From contig MEHQ01003762.1 of the NCBI GenBank assembly GCA_008828725.1, positions 1,128,331 to 1,192,330 on the forward strand: DNA of 64,000 nt, in the 5' to 3' direction. The notes under the pieces are model-generated. The model searched no databases. It was given only the letters and a program-made list of their open reading frames with translations, and was not told the origin of the DNA. This DNA comes from Saccharina japonica (Eukaryota; Sar; Phaeophyceae; Laminariales; Laminariaceae). The translations under genes and the position numbers were made by a program. Positions 43,862 through 56,900 of the stretch are shown here, piece after piece. Every line of letters starts with the position of its first letter. The stretch's first letter is position 1.

Positions 43862-46800
43862 CCAGAAGGCCCCTAAGAGCGGTGCAATCGTCATGATTGG
43901 CTGGATAAGCACTGCCTGGAGAAGGGCATGAGGGAGGGCAGGGAGGGAGAGATCGCGGCATGGAATGCCGAGTGCGTTATTTTGTAGCTTCGGCCTTGAA
44001 CTTGGTCGTCGACCTTGGGCGGATCAAACTGTTTCCTTCCTTAGCAGATAGATCGATACACCCAGGGATCGCTTGCAGTGATATTCCATCAGGGAAACCA
44101 ACCAACTGCTGACCTCGCCTGGCATTATTGACATCTCAACCCTAAGCACATGTATGTCCTATCCGCAACTGTCGTAAAAATCGCGAACATTCTTTGACAC
44201 CAACATATTACGTCATGGAATGCCTGGCTGAGCAGTGCAACGGTAAGAGGGCAAGAGTACGCTGAACTACGAGTGCATGTCAGTATTGCATCAGAGTGGC
44301 CATGCGGGGTACAACTACAGTACAGTAGTAACAGGTATGTATGTATGTATGATATGTCGCATTCGTACAAGGTATGTAATGTGACGTGGCGTTAGTGGCG
44401 TTAGTAGCGGCAGTAGCGTTAGTAGCTTTCGATGACTTGATGTGGGGTTTAGGCCTCTCGAGGGTTAGGGTCACACACACCACAACGATCACATACAAGA
44501 AACGAAACCATACCAGGTATATATGTAAAATAAAACAATTTCGACCCGGAGGGAGTAATCGAAAAAGTGGAAACTGGTGCGTGGACTCGAAACAAAGACG
44601 GAAGATGTATAACCTTCAGCCATTGGCACGCGCAGAAGACGTATGTATACAGTTGTGTATTAGTATTGCCTCGTCCAGAGAGGGCGATGGGAGGAGGGGG
44701 GCAGACGACAAGTCGAAGGCTGTAAAATAGGAGTCATTTTATAGCGCCCACAGGGGGAGGGCTGCTATAAATACCCGACTCATCTCCTCCTCGTTCCACA
44801 AAGGCCCAACGCTCTTACACCATATATACTGTGACCTCGCCATACATTATCTTGTAAAAGCAAAAACTATGCACGCATCGGATCATGACGCCTGTTTATG
44901 CTGCCACGATAGCAAAGCATCCAAAAACAGACACGTTAAACCAACGAGGAATAATACCATACGTACAGTATTTGGTACTTGATCTATTAAGAGTTTGATT
45001 TATGGGTTTAAGACCGCGGTGAAGGCCTAAAAAGTTTCGAAATTGGTTATTTTGAATACACAATCATCCCTATTATCTACCAGTCATAATTCACGGTAAA
45101 CGTATCATACTTTGTACCCACACGTTGTAGGATATAAGACGTGAACGCGGTATTCTTGTGTATACTGTAGTGCATACATGTGTATGTGAATGCTCGCATA
45201 TATCGTGCTACCCAAGTAGAGGCTGCAGTGTAATATTCCAATATTCCACTGGTTAGCTATCCCTAAACTACGCACGTATGATGTCATCCACTGCCCAAGA
45301 CCCTGACCCTGTCCAAGAGCCCACGCCGCCAACCACATCCACTATAATTATCGTACCAATCATACGTCATCATAGCAACGGGGTATCCCTATGATGTCAC
45401 CCTTTATGTTGTTAATTACCCGCCTAGGTTTGAAGACCACATGTGCGTAATATCTTGATGACAATGATGCACGTCATCCTTAGATCTACTAGATGTTAGA
45501 GGGGGTAGTGGGGTGTCTGGTATCGAAATCCCCTTTCGCCCTCGCCGTAGCAGACATGTTTCCACCTCTAGTGCAGGTGCTGACCTGACTGATATCCTGA
45601 CAGCACCCCACTTCAATATCTCCATCGTAGGATGTGTGTGTGGTATGCGGTTGCTCGGTACTGGTTTCCCGATATGTGGCGGCTTCATACTGGTCTACGG
45701 AGATAGGTTTTTATATGGTGTGGCGAGGCATTATGATCTGAGATGATGGATGCCTCGCGTGAAGCTGTCTCCCTCCTGGCAGTCGGCGATATTAATGATA
45801 CGACCCGGGCTTTGGTACAACGATACTGCCTGTCTATATGTGAGTGGTGCAGCCGGTGACAACTCTGGTGCGGCTTCCCTCCTGTGTGTGGTTTATGTGG
45901 TGTGACCTCTGACAAAAACGGTATTGGCCCATCTGGTGTGTGTTCGGTATTTGGTGTACGAGTATTTTATCTATCCTCCTCGATCAACCGTTGCATGCTG
46001 AGACGTTTCGCTTTGGCCGTGACTCTGTGATGAACTTGTTGTGATTTCATCCACTGGTTTGTTTGTTTGTTTGTTTTTCCGGGGGTTTTGGGGCATTTGG
46101 TTTTGGGGGATAATAGTAGGAGTTTTCGATGTGCATGGGATGCTTTTGGAAGTACTTGAAGAATTAACGTGCAACCTCAGGAGTTCTTAAGGAAATGGAG
46201 AAAGTGTTGGGAGGTACCCATACGTTGAATAAGGTTAATACGCCAATAGAGTATGCCGATGGTCTTCATGAATCGTGCCGTACGCTTTGGCTATTGGTTA
46301 ACTGCGCACAACGTACAGGGGAACCAATTACTGATACCTATAGTACTTTTGGATTCAGATGCGGATTGTTGTCTTCTTGTATACTTCCGAGGGGAGTGTC
46401 AACAGGGGGGCTGTTATGATTCGATTGGAGATGTTTTATATCAGAGATGTTCTGTTGTTGTGCTCTTACAGAGTACACAACAGGGGGGCCGATGTTATCG
46501 GGCGGTACGGTATCTATGTGAAGACGGTGTTATTGATTTTGTTTGAAGGTTTTACCAGCATACTCACGTTTGTTGGATTTTCCCTTCCCGAAGTTACTGT
46601 CTTGATATATTTTAGGAAGTCTATACTGGAATCGAGATTGAGAGATTCGGTATCGGGATTACCGTCTTTGGTAATTCTGAAGATGGAATTGGCAATTCTT
46701 GAGGATGGAATTTGGGGTTGCCGTTTTACCTTGGCAATGATGAAGGATTGAATTTGGGGTTGCCGTTTTACCTTGGCAGTGCTTTATTATGGAATTTGGG

Positions 46801-48855
46801 ACTTGCCGTTTTACCTGGCAATTGGTGATAAGTTATTCGGGACCTATCGTATCGCGCACCGAGTAGGGGGGCTGTTTGTGGTATGCGGTTGCTCGGTACT
46901 GGTTTCCCGATATGTGGCGGCTTCATACTGGTCTACGGAGATAGGTTTTTATATGGTGTGGCGAGGCATTATGATCTGAGATGATGGATGCCTCGCGTGA
47001 AGCTGTCTCCCTCCTGGCAGTCGGCGATATTAATGATACGACCCGGGCTTTGGTACAACGATACTGCCTGTCTATATGTGAGTGGTGCAGCCGGTGACAA
47101 CTCTGGTGTGGCTTACCTCCTGTGTGTGGTTTATGTGGTGTGGCCTCTGACAAGAACGGTATTGGCTCATCTGGTGTGTGTTCGGTATTTGGTGTACGAG
47201 TATTTTATCTTTCCTCCTCGATCCACGTCATAGGGGCACGCCGCGTGGTTATACAGAACACTTTATACAGCAAACATATACAAACAGGATGCACCCGTTT
47301 TCTAACATAAACCCTCTTACGACATACGGTATGATTATAATTTTCCTGTTATACTTGTACGTGAATACACCTCCATATTGTTCTCCGCCCTTTTCGCAAA
47401 ATCAATTAAGGTAATGGGCATTTCTGTCGGCACTGGTACGGTATTTATACTCGTAGGCCGTCTCTTATGGGTCTATTTTTGAGGTTCATAAATGGAGCCC
47501 TTTTGACCAATGGCAAAAAAACAGCATCTTATGGAGAACTCAAAACGACGAAGTTTGACCACAAAAAAATATGAACGTTAGTTTGACGAGGTCACCTCAC
47601 CCATTCTGCGCTCCAGAATGAACAGGGTCAGAGGTTACAATCTGGAGTTCAAATTTGACCTTTGTATAGGTTTGTATATGCACACTATTTTTAGTATAAC
47701 AAACAGCACTCGTACGATTATACATGTACCCGGCACACCAGTAGTACGAGTAGAGCTGTATATACGGACTGAATACGCGGTCGCGTACAAGCCTACACTC
47801 CTCGCCCGGCCCCCAGTCAAGAACTCTCACTACGGCATCGGGGAGGGACGATGAGGTGGATATGAGCCGTCGATCTTCTTGAGGAAATATCGACGAACGA
47901 GCTCTCCTCGCTGGGCAGCTCGTATCCTGCCACTGCTGCTGCAGCATCTATCTTGCTGTCGACTAGCCGAGCACGCTCGGCATCTAGGTGCCGTCACCGC
48001 TCTCTTGAGGTCGAAAGAGCTGCGCGCGGAGAGGCGGCACGTGCTGGGCGATGTTGGGGTGGCTCGATGCAAACTTTTGCCTTGAACGAGTACGATCTCG
48101 GTGGTACCTGCTTCGTACGGTCGGTCGCAGTACTGCTGTTGCTGTCTGCTGCTGTGTACATATATACAACAATAGATTATAATCATTACCTGGTATACAA
48201 GGGAACTTCGCCGTCGGCCCAGGCCGCCGGCGAAGCTAACAAAGGAGGAATAAGGTCCGCAATTACGATGCCAAGGGAAAAACGCGTATTGTCTTGAAAC
48301 AAAATGAAATGATAATATGTACGTACATGAATTACCACAAACATTACGGTGGGGGGTATACACGGTATACGGAAAGGAAGCACGAGGCACGAGCGTCGAG
48401 AACTCAGGTTTTCCTGAGATATGAAAATAGCACGAGCGTCGAGAACTGACGTTTTACTGAGATCATCTAATAATACTAATATGGTACAAGGGAACTTCGC
48501 CGTCGGCCCAGGCCGCCGGCGAAGCTAACGAAGGAGGAATAAGGTCCGCAATTACGATGCCAAGGGACAAACGCGTATTGTCTTGAAACGAAATGAAATT
48601 AAAATACGTACATGAATTACCACAGACATGACGGCGGGGGGTATATACGGTATACGGAAAGGAAGCACGAGGCACGAGCGTCGAGAACTCGGGTTTTCCT
48701 GAGATATGGAAATGGCACGAAGCGTCGAGAACTGATGTTATGCTGGGATATGTTGATTATACGAGTATGGTACAAGGGACATCGCCGTCGGCCCAGGCCG
48801 CCGGCGAAGCCCCCCAGCGGCAAAGCCAACGAAGGAGGAATGAGGCGCATAATGC
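43862..48855 (+). repeat. left arm of a giant interrupted palindrome (about 5 kb)
   Basis: Reverse-complement partner of 53996-58987. Paired positions sum to 102,849 without any indel from 43862 to about 45917 and appear identical there. Further in, the sum drifts between about 102,825 and 102,850, with substitutions and small indels. No credible gene lies in it: frames found here appear in mirror image in the other arm. Inside are a direct duplication (about 45620-45970 and 46870-47220), short GGGGTTGCCGTTTTACC iterations at 46700-46830, and copies of the 286-bp family at 48190-48855. Confidence 0.95.
46700..46830. repeat. short tandem repeat, unit about 45 bp
   Basis: Three to four imperfect units carry TTGCCGTTTTACCTTGGCA preceded by GGAATTTGGG. 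The mirror copy is at about 56010-56180 with a different number or spacing of units, so the two palindrome arms have diverged here. Confidence 0.8.
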
Positions 48856-49900
48856 TACAGGCAGTTTACGATGCCAAGGGACCGAGAGGATATATATGCA
48901 TACATATATACATGCACACCATATAAACGACGTATTGCCTTGAAACAAAATAAAATTATAATACGTACATGAATTACCGCACACATGACGGCGGGGCGTA
49001 TACGGCATACGGAAAGGAAGCACGAGACACGAAACTTTTCATCCTCACACAAACTCCATCATAAGGGGATAAACATTAAAAGAACTTGGATATAAATTTT
49101 CAAAAAATCATCACGGCGGGCAGCGGCGGGGGAAAAAAAATCTAAATTCATCACGGCGGGGGGTAAGCGTACGGAGCGCGAGGCACGAGCGTCGAGAACT
49201 CAGGTTTTCCTGAGACATGAAAATGGCACGAGCGTCGAGAACTGACGTTTTGCTGAGCTCATCTAATTATAAGAATATGTACAAGGGAACATTCGCCGTC
49301 GGCCCAGGCCGCCGGCGAAGCTAACGAAGGAGGAATAAGGTCCGCAATTACGATGCCAAGGGACAAACGCGTATTGTCTTGAAACAAAATGAAATTATAA
49401 TACGTACATGAATTACCACAAACATGACAGCGGGGGGTATATACGGTATACGGAAAGGAAGCACGAGGCACGAGCGTCGAGAACTCAGGTTTTCCTGTGA
49501 TATGAGAATGACACGAGAGTCCAGAACTGACGTTTTGCTGAGATCATCTAATAATACTAATATGGTACAAGGGAACATCGCCGTCGGCCCAGGCCGCCGG
49601 CGAGAGGAATAAGGTTAAGGTCCGCAATTACGATGCCAAGGGACAAACGCGTATCGTAAATGGATAAACACTAGAAGAACTTGGATGTAAAATTTCAAAA
49701 TATTCATCACGGCGGGGGGTACGGAGCGCGAGGCACGAGCGTCGAGAACTCAAGTTTTCCTATATGAAAACGGAGGGCGAGGCACGAGCGTCGAGAAGTC
49801 ACGAGCGTCGAGAACTGACGTTTTGCTGAGCTCATCCAATAATTACTAATTTTATAAATATACAAGAGGGGACTCCGCCGTCGGCCCACGCCGCCGACGA
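48190..49900 (+). repeat. tandem family of about 286-bp units
   Basis: Units start near GTACAAGGGAAC at about 48198, 48484, 48768, 49276, 49566 and 49858 (spacings 286, 284, 508, 290, 292). Each has a CGCCGTCGGCCCAGGCC GC-rich block, AAACGCGTATTGTCTTG, TACGGTATACGG, and a doubled GGCACGAGCGTCGAGAACT. Copies also lie at 42945-43860 and, inverted, at 53996-54650. The 508-bp interval holds an inserted segment with CATCACGGCGGG repeats. Confidence 0.9.
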
Positions 49901-50088
49901 AGCTACCGAAGGAGGACGAAACTTCACAACACGCAAACGAAACTTCAGTGCTGGCAAAAAGGAAATAACACAGCAGTAGTGGATCTTGACAAAAACTGCA
50001 TTATGACATGTACAGCGGGCGGCGGACGTGAGAGAGGTATAGGGCAAAAAAGGGAAATACGTACGAAGCCACGGTTCGCCGATTCGAC

Positions 50089-50206
50089 CCTCGGACGCCT
50101 GAGAGCGATTTGTGACGAAACGACACAAGACAATCATATTAATAAACCCCCTCGGACGCCTGACAGCGATTTGTGACGAAACGACACCGGTTAATCATAT
50201 TAATAG
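50089..50206. repeat. tandem duplication of about 60 bp
   Basis: CCTCGGACGCCTGAGAGCG... through AACGACAC... and an AATCATATTAAT tail occurs twice in a row with a few differences. Confidence 0.85.
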
Positions 50207-51107
50207 ATATATACTTCAGACAGCCAGTACTTGGTTTGTGTGTGGTCTCTTGTCCTTTGTGGTCTCCGCCTCACACGAAAACCATGAAACGCGTTTTTTT
50301 TGTCATACGCTTCCATAAAAACTACACTTGGCACTTGGCACGACTTCGAAAATGAAGTCACAAACAGGCGAGTCAAAAGGGGTCCATTTATGAACCTCTA
50401 ATAAAATCCCATAAGAAACGGCCTAAGTGTACGAATAAACTGAGGTGTGCGAGTGCATCATCGTGGCTCCACTGGTTGTATGGCATGAACGCACTCTGCG
50501 TTTTATGCAGACTGCAAGAACTAAATATTTAAATCAGGTGCGGAGCTTCTTGTGTGTGTACGCGTAGTAATGTAGAGGCTTGACGATCCCGCTATACTCG
50601 TAATACCATGAATGCGTTAATAATGAGGAGATATTGATGCGAGAAAGCCGCCAGGCCTTCGAGCATCAATAGATGCTCTTCATAATGGTTGGGTGTCTGC
50701 CTGTGGGTGTATGCCCCTGCTCGCGACAGACACAAACGGACAAAAAACAGTTCTGAAAACTGCCACAGCGTGGCTTTATTTAAAGAATCCTTAATATTGA
50801 GGTTTGTCCGTCCCTCGCACGTCCCTCGCACGTCCCTCGCACTTCGTTCGCACTTCGTTCGCTTTGCCTATGCCGTGCGACGCGTACACCGAACCGATTC
50901 AGACGCGCTCGGGACTGATAGACGCCCGCTATTTACGCTTAAAAGTTCAGTACTGCTCGTGTCGAAAGCGGTGCCGAGATCGCAGAGCTAAGTCGCATAT
51001 TGACTGCCCTAGCTAACTCTTACCAGTGGCAATTGTCACTGGGATTTTGCAAACTAGCAGTTGTACATGTTAATAGCAACGATGAGCATTACCACAAGCA
51101 AACACAC

Positions 51108-51210
51108 CAAACACCCCATCACCACCACCACACCACCATCACATCACCACCACCACCACACCACTACCACCACCACTACCACCACCACCAAACACCATCA
51201 CCACCCGCAC
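51108..51210. repeat. (CAC)n-rich array, copy 1
   Basis: Nearly pure CAC/ACC trinucleotides with occasional T. In frame it gives strings of His or Thr. A related array at 53160-53260 sits in the same flanking context (AGCATTACCACAAG before, CCCGCACCGCCACTACC after). Confidence 0.92.
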
Positions 51211-51919
51211 CGCCACTACCACCTAGTAGCTATATGGAAGATGCGCAGTCGTGCAATAGCTCTGTCCTGGTGGTGTTGGTGTCGTGGCAGCATGTGGTGT
51301 GGTGGTGTGATGGTGTGGCTTGCCTTGTTGTGCTCTCCTTTCTCGGGAACGCAGGTAACACCAGCAGCAACACGGAAAAACGACAGTAGTACCAGCAACC
51401 ATCACCACCACCACGAACACCACAAACACCACCGCCACCAGCCGAGCAACAGGAGCACGAGAAGCTTGTTGCTTGTGGTGGCTGGTGAACGTGGTTTTAA
51501 GATGGCTAAGCTTGGTCGTATAGTTCGTGCTCCCAGCCTCCTCGATGCATGGTATAGGTGATAAGTCACACCAGACCACCGCTGGGCTCATATTCCTGGT
51601 ACGTACTCGTACAGCAGCAGCAGCAGCATTTTTTTGTTTTTTTGTCCATCCCATTTATTATCTGCTGCTGCTGCTGATACCTGAACGGTTTTTGCAAACA
51701 TTTTTTTTTCTTCTTTAATTTTGTTTTATTTTTTTACGATAACTTGATCTTGGAACCATTCTACCATTTTTTTTGTTTTCGTACGTAACAGAAAGACAAT
51801 AAAACAGAACGAGTTATGAAATAATGCAGAAAAATACAAACCAAACACAAACGTACGTATTTGACCTGCTGAGTACACAAATATGATGCCCTACGTTTCC
51901 GGCCGCTGCTGCTGCTTTC

Positions 51920-52330
51920 CTTCTTAATTTTGTTTCATTTTTTTACGATAACTTGATCTTGGAACCATTGTACCATTTTTATTTTTATTATTATACCTGC
52001 ACCTACGTACGTATTTGACCTGCCCAGTACACAGCATTGTAGTAGTACACATACATACATGATGCCCTGCCAGTTTTCGTCGTTTCCATATAATATGCAC
52101 CAACACACACAGCCCAGCGATCCACTTAATACCCACTGTACAAGGTTGTTGCGCTGACACGCATCGCTTAACAAGAAATGTTGGTGGGTGGTGTTGGCGA
52201 TGGTGGGACTACCAGCCCAGGGACCAACCGACCCACCCAGTAACTCTCTCACCCACCACGCACACCNATCAACTACTTGCCGGTCACTAAAAAAAAGGTT
52301 TCTGTGCTGACACAAATCGCTTAAAAAAAA
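51920..52330. repeat. about 400-bp module, repeated at 53550-53990
   Basis: From CTTCTTAATTTTGTTTCA through ACTTGCCGGTCACTAAAAAA the two segments align in the same orientation with small indels. A partial earlier copy of the start lies near 51700-51780. Confidence 0.88.
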
Positions 52331-52969
52331 CGATCCAATCAATCACGATTATTGTAGGAACACAGCAAAAAGAGAAGAACCGCCAACGCAGTAGCTTAAT
52401 GCAGTTAGGAGTTTGACCACTTGAAGGCGTCTGTCACGCTCCTCATTCCACCCGTTCTTGTAATGAGGAGATATTGATGTGAGAAGGCCGCAGGCCTTCG
52501 AGCATCAATAGATGCTCTTCATAATGGGTTGGGTATCTGCCTGTGGCGGTGTACCCCCCTGGTCGCGAACGGACACAAACGGACAAAAAACAGTTCTGAA
52601 AGAAACTGCCACAGCGTGGCTTTATTTAACGAATCCTTAATATTGAGGTTTGTGTCTGTCCGTCTGCTGCCGTCCCTCGCACGTCCCTCGTCTGTTCGCT
52701 TTGCTTTTGCCGTGCGACGCGTACACTCAACCGATTTAGACGCGCTCGGGACTGATAGACGCCCGCTATTTACGCTTAAAGTTTAGTACTGCTCGTGTCG
52801 AAAGCCGTGCCGAGATCGGAGAGCTAGGAGGTAGTGACTGTCATAATTGGTTAACACAGTGACAATTGTCACTGATATTATTTTCCTGGCGGGAGTCAAC
52901 CCTCCGCACTGAAGAACACACACACACACTCTGCAGACGAGCCGCCCACACGCACAAATTGCAACCACA

Positions 52970-53260
52970 GCACCACAACCACCACCACCACCACCACCCA
53001 CCACTACCACCCACCACCACACGACCCCCAGCCACCACCACCAGCCAAGCAGCAGGGTCACCTGAAGCTTGTGGCTCGTGCTCGTGGTGGCTGGGGGTCG
53101 TGTAGTGGTGGTCTCGTGGGCCTGTGGTGTAGCAACGATGAGCATTACCACAAGAAAACACACCAAACACCCCATCACCACACCAACACCACACCACCAC
53201 CACACCACCACTACCATCACCACCACCACCACCACCACCACCACCACCAAACACCATCAC
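52970..53260. repeat. (CAC)n-rich arrays, copies 2 and 3
   Basis: Two CAC/ACC runs (about 52976-53045 and 53160-53255) are separated by a GT-rich piece. The second corresponds to the array at 51108-51210. Confidence 0.9.
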
Positions 53261-53480
53261 CACCCGCACCGCCACTACCACCTAGTAGCTATATGGAAGA
53301 TGCGCAGTCGTGCAATAGCTCTGTCCTGGTGGTGTTGGTGTCGTGGCAGCATGTGGTGTGGTGGTGTGATGGTGTGGCTTGCCTTGTTGTGCTCTCCTTT
53401 CTCGGGAACGCAGGTACCACCACCAGCAACACAATAAATACATACTGCTGTCTATATTAGACGAGTTTTCAATGTTTGCA

Positions 53481-53508
53481 CTGCTGCTGCTGCTGCTGCT
53501 GCTGCTGC
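53481..53508. repeat. (CTG)n microsatellite
   Basis: About nine uninterrupted CTG units. Shorter CAG/CTG runs occur near 51615 and 51662 in the related segment. Confidence 0.95.
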
Positions 53509-53995
53509 ACGTATAATACCTGTACGGTTTCTGCAAACATTTTTTTTTCTTCTTAATTTTGTTTCATTTTTTTAGGATAACTTCACTTATCTTGGTCTTG
53601 GAACGATTGTACCAGGTACTTTTTTTTTTTGCATTTTGCTGTTAAAATTATTCCTTTTTTTCAAGTATACCTATTAATACGTATTTGACCTGCCCAGTAC
53701 ACAGCAGTAGTAGTACACATACATGATGCCCTGCCAGTTTTCGTCGTTTCCATATAATATGCTCCAACACACACAGCCCAGCGATCCACTTAATACCCAC
53801 TGTACAAGGTTGTTGCGCTGACACGCATCGCTTAACAAGAAATGTTGGTGGGTGGTGTTGGCGATGGTGGGACTACCAGCCCAGGGACCAACCGACCCAC
53901 CCAGTAACTCTCTCACCCACCACGCACACCCATCAACTACTTGCCGGTCACTAAAAAAAAGGTTTCTGTGCTGACACAAATCGCTTAAAAACATG

Positions 53996-56900
53996 CATTA
54001 TGCGCCTCATTCCTCCTTCGTTGGCTTCGCCGCTGGGGGGCTTCGCCGGCGACCTGGGCCGACGGCGATGTCCCCTTGGATTATTATTAGCATATCTCAG
54101 CAAAACGTCAGTTCTCGACGCTCGTGCCTTTTCATACCTCAGGAAAACCTGAGTTCTCGACGCTCGTGCCTCGTGCTTCCTTTCCATATACCGTATATAC
54201 CCCCCGCCGTCATGTTTGTGGTAATTGATGTACGTATTATAATTTCATTTTGTTTCAAGACAATACGCGTTTGTCCCTTGGCATCGTAATTGCGGACCTT
54301 ATTCCTCCTTCGTTAGCTTCGCCGGCGGCCTGGGCCGACGGCGAAGTTCCCTTGTACCATATTAGTATTATTATATGAACTCAGTAAAACGTCAGTTCTC
54401 GACGCTCGTGCTATTTTCACATCTCAGGAAAACCTGAGTTCTCGACGCTCGTGCCTCGTGCTTCCTTTCCGTATACCGTATATACCCCCCGCCGCCATGT
54501 TTGTGGTAATTCATGTACGTATTATTATTTATTTTGTTTCAAGACAATACGCGTTTGTCCCTTGGCATCGTAATTGCGGACCTTATTCCTCCTTCGCTAG
54601 CTTCGCCGGCGGCCTGGGTCGACGGCGAAGTTCCCTTGTATACCAGGTATGACATTATACCAGGTGTATTATATGTATACAGCAGCAGACAGCAGTGCTG
54701 CGACCGACCGTACGAAGCAGGTACCACCGAGATCGTACTCGTTCAAGGCAAAAGTTTGCATCGAGCCACCCCAACATCGCCCAGCACGTGCCGCCTCTCC
54801 GCGCGCAGCTCTTTCGACCCCAAGAGAGCGGTGACGGCACCTAGATGCCGAGCGTGCTCGGCTAGTCGAGAGCAAGATGCTGCAGCAGCAGTGGTATAGG
54901 ATACGAGCTGCCCAGCGAGAGAGCTTGTTCGTCGATAATTCTTCAAGAAGATCGACGGTTCACATCCACCTCGTCGTCCCTCCCCGATGCCGCAGTGAGA
55001 GTTCCTGACTGGGGGCCGCGCGAGGAGTGTGGGCTTGTACGCGACCGCTTCTTCAGTCCGTATATACAGCTCTGCTCGTACTACTGGTGTGCCGGGTACA
55101 TGTATAATCGTACGAGTGCTGTTTGTTATACTAAACATGGTGTGCATATAAAACCTATACAAAGATAAAATTTGAACTCCAGATTGTAACCTCTGATCCT
55201 GTTCATTCTGGGGCGCAGAATGAGTGAGGTGGCCTAGTCAAACTGACGTTCATATTTTTTTGTGGTCAAACTTCGTCGTTTTGAGTTCCATAATATGCTG
55301 TTTTTTTGCCCTCGTGTGGTCAAAAGTGGTCCATTTATAAACCTCAAAAAGAAACCCATAAGAGACGGCCTTACGAGTATAATATACCGTACCAGGTGCC
55401 GTACAGAAATGCCATTACTTAATTGATTTTGCGAAAGGCGGAGAACAATATGGAGGTGTGATTCACGTACGAGTATAACAGGATAATTATATATCATACC
55501 GGTATGTCGTAAGAGGGTTTAGTGTTAGAAAACGGGTGCATCCTGTTTGTATGTGCTTGCTGTATATCGTGTTCTGTATAACCACGCGGCGTGCCCCTAT
55601 GACGTGGGTCGAGGAGGAAAGATAAAATACTCGTACACCAAATACCAAACACACACCAGGTGAGCCAATACCGTTCTTGTCAGAGGTCACACCACATAAA
55701 CCACACACAGGAGGGAAGCCGCACCAGAGTTGTCACCGGCTGCACCACTCACATATAGACAGGCAGTATCGTTGTACCAAAGCCCGGGTCGTATCATTAA
55801 TATCGCCGACTGCCAGGAGGGAGACAGCTTCACGCGAGGCATCCATCATCTCAGATCATAATGCCTTGCCACACCATATAAAAACCTATCTCCGTAGACC
55901 AGTATGAAGCCGCCACATATCGGGAAACCAGTACCGAGCAACCGCATACCACAAACAGCCCCCCTATTCGGTGCGCGATACGATAGGTCCCGAATAACTT
56001 ATCACCAATTGCCAGCTAAAACGGCAAGTCCCAAATTCCATAATATATCACTGCCAAGGTAAAACGGCAACCCCAAATTCCATCCTTCATCATTGCCAAG
56101 GTAAAACGGCAACCCCAAATTCCATCTTCAAGAATTGCCAAATTCCATCTTCAAGAATTGCCAACGTAAAACGGCAATCCCGATACCAAATTTCTCAATC
56201 TCGATTCCAGTATATATCTCCTAAACTATAGTGAGACAGTAACTACGGGAAGGGGAAAATGCAACAAACGTGAGTATGCTGGTAAAACCTTCAAACAAAA
56301 TCAATAATACCGTCTTCACATAGATACCGTACGCCCGATAACATCGGCTCCCCTGTTGTGCACTCTGTAAGAGCACAACAACAGAACATCTCTGATACAG
56401 AACACCGCAAATCAAATCATAGCAGCCCCCCTGCTTGACACTCCCCTCGGAAGTATACAAGAAGACAACAATCCGCATCTGAATCCAAAAGTACTATAGG
56501 TATCAGTAATTGGTTCCCCTGTACGTTGTGCGCAATTATCCAATAGCCAAAGCGTACGGCACGATTCATCAAGACCATCGGCATACTCTACTAGCGTATT
56601 AACCATATTCAACGTATGGGTACCTCCCAACATTTTCTCCATTTCCTTAAGAACTCCTGAAGTTGCACGTTAATTCTTCAAGTACTTGCCAAAAACATCC
56701 CATGCACATCGAAAACTCCTACTACGCGTAATATCCCCCAAAACCAAATGCCCCAAAACCCCCGGAAAAACAAACAAACAAACAAACGAACCAGTGGATG
56801 CAATCACAACGAGTTCATCACAGAGTCACGGTCAAAGCGAAACGTCTCAGCATGCAACGGTTTGATCGAGGAGGAAAGATAAAATACTCGTACACCAAAT

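Larger units (their letters stand above)
48856..53995. other. 5.1-kb centre of the giant palindrome
   Basis: No gene recognised. It is itself a mosaic: 286-bp units to about 49900, a 60-bp tandem duplication at about 50089-50206, two related segments of 0.7-0.9 kb (about 50620-51360 and 52460-53415) with CAC arrays, and a module repeated at about 51920-52330 and 53550-53990. A single N at 52267 corresponds to C in the second copy of that module and looks like a simple base ambiguity. Confidence 0.8.

Noticed and set aside
45416-45915. Minus-strand frames of 76-90 codons repeated in both palindrome arms as conserved genes
   Set aside because: Their identity is explained by the duplication itself; there are no domains, and the shorter one has overlapping frames on the opposite strand.
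51061-51561. His-rich and Thr-rich frames in the CAC arrays as metal-binding proteins
   Set aside because: They are translations of trinucleotide repeats, present in several frames.
52267-52267. Second single N as another misjoin
   Set aside because: The repeated module at about 53.93 kb reads straight through with a C at this position, so it is a simple ambiguous base.
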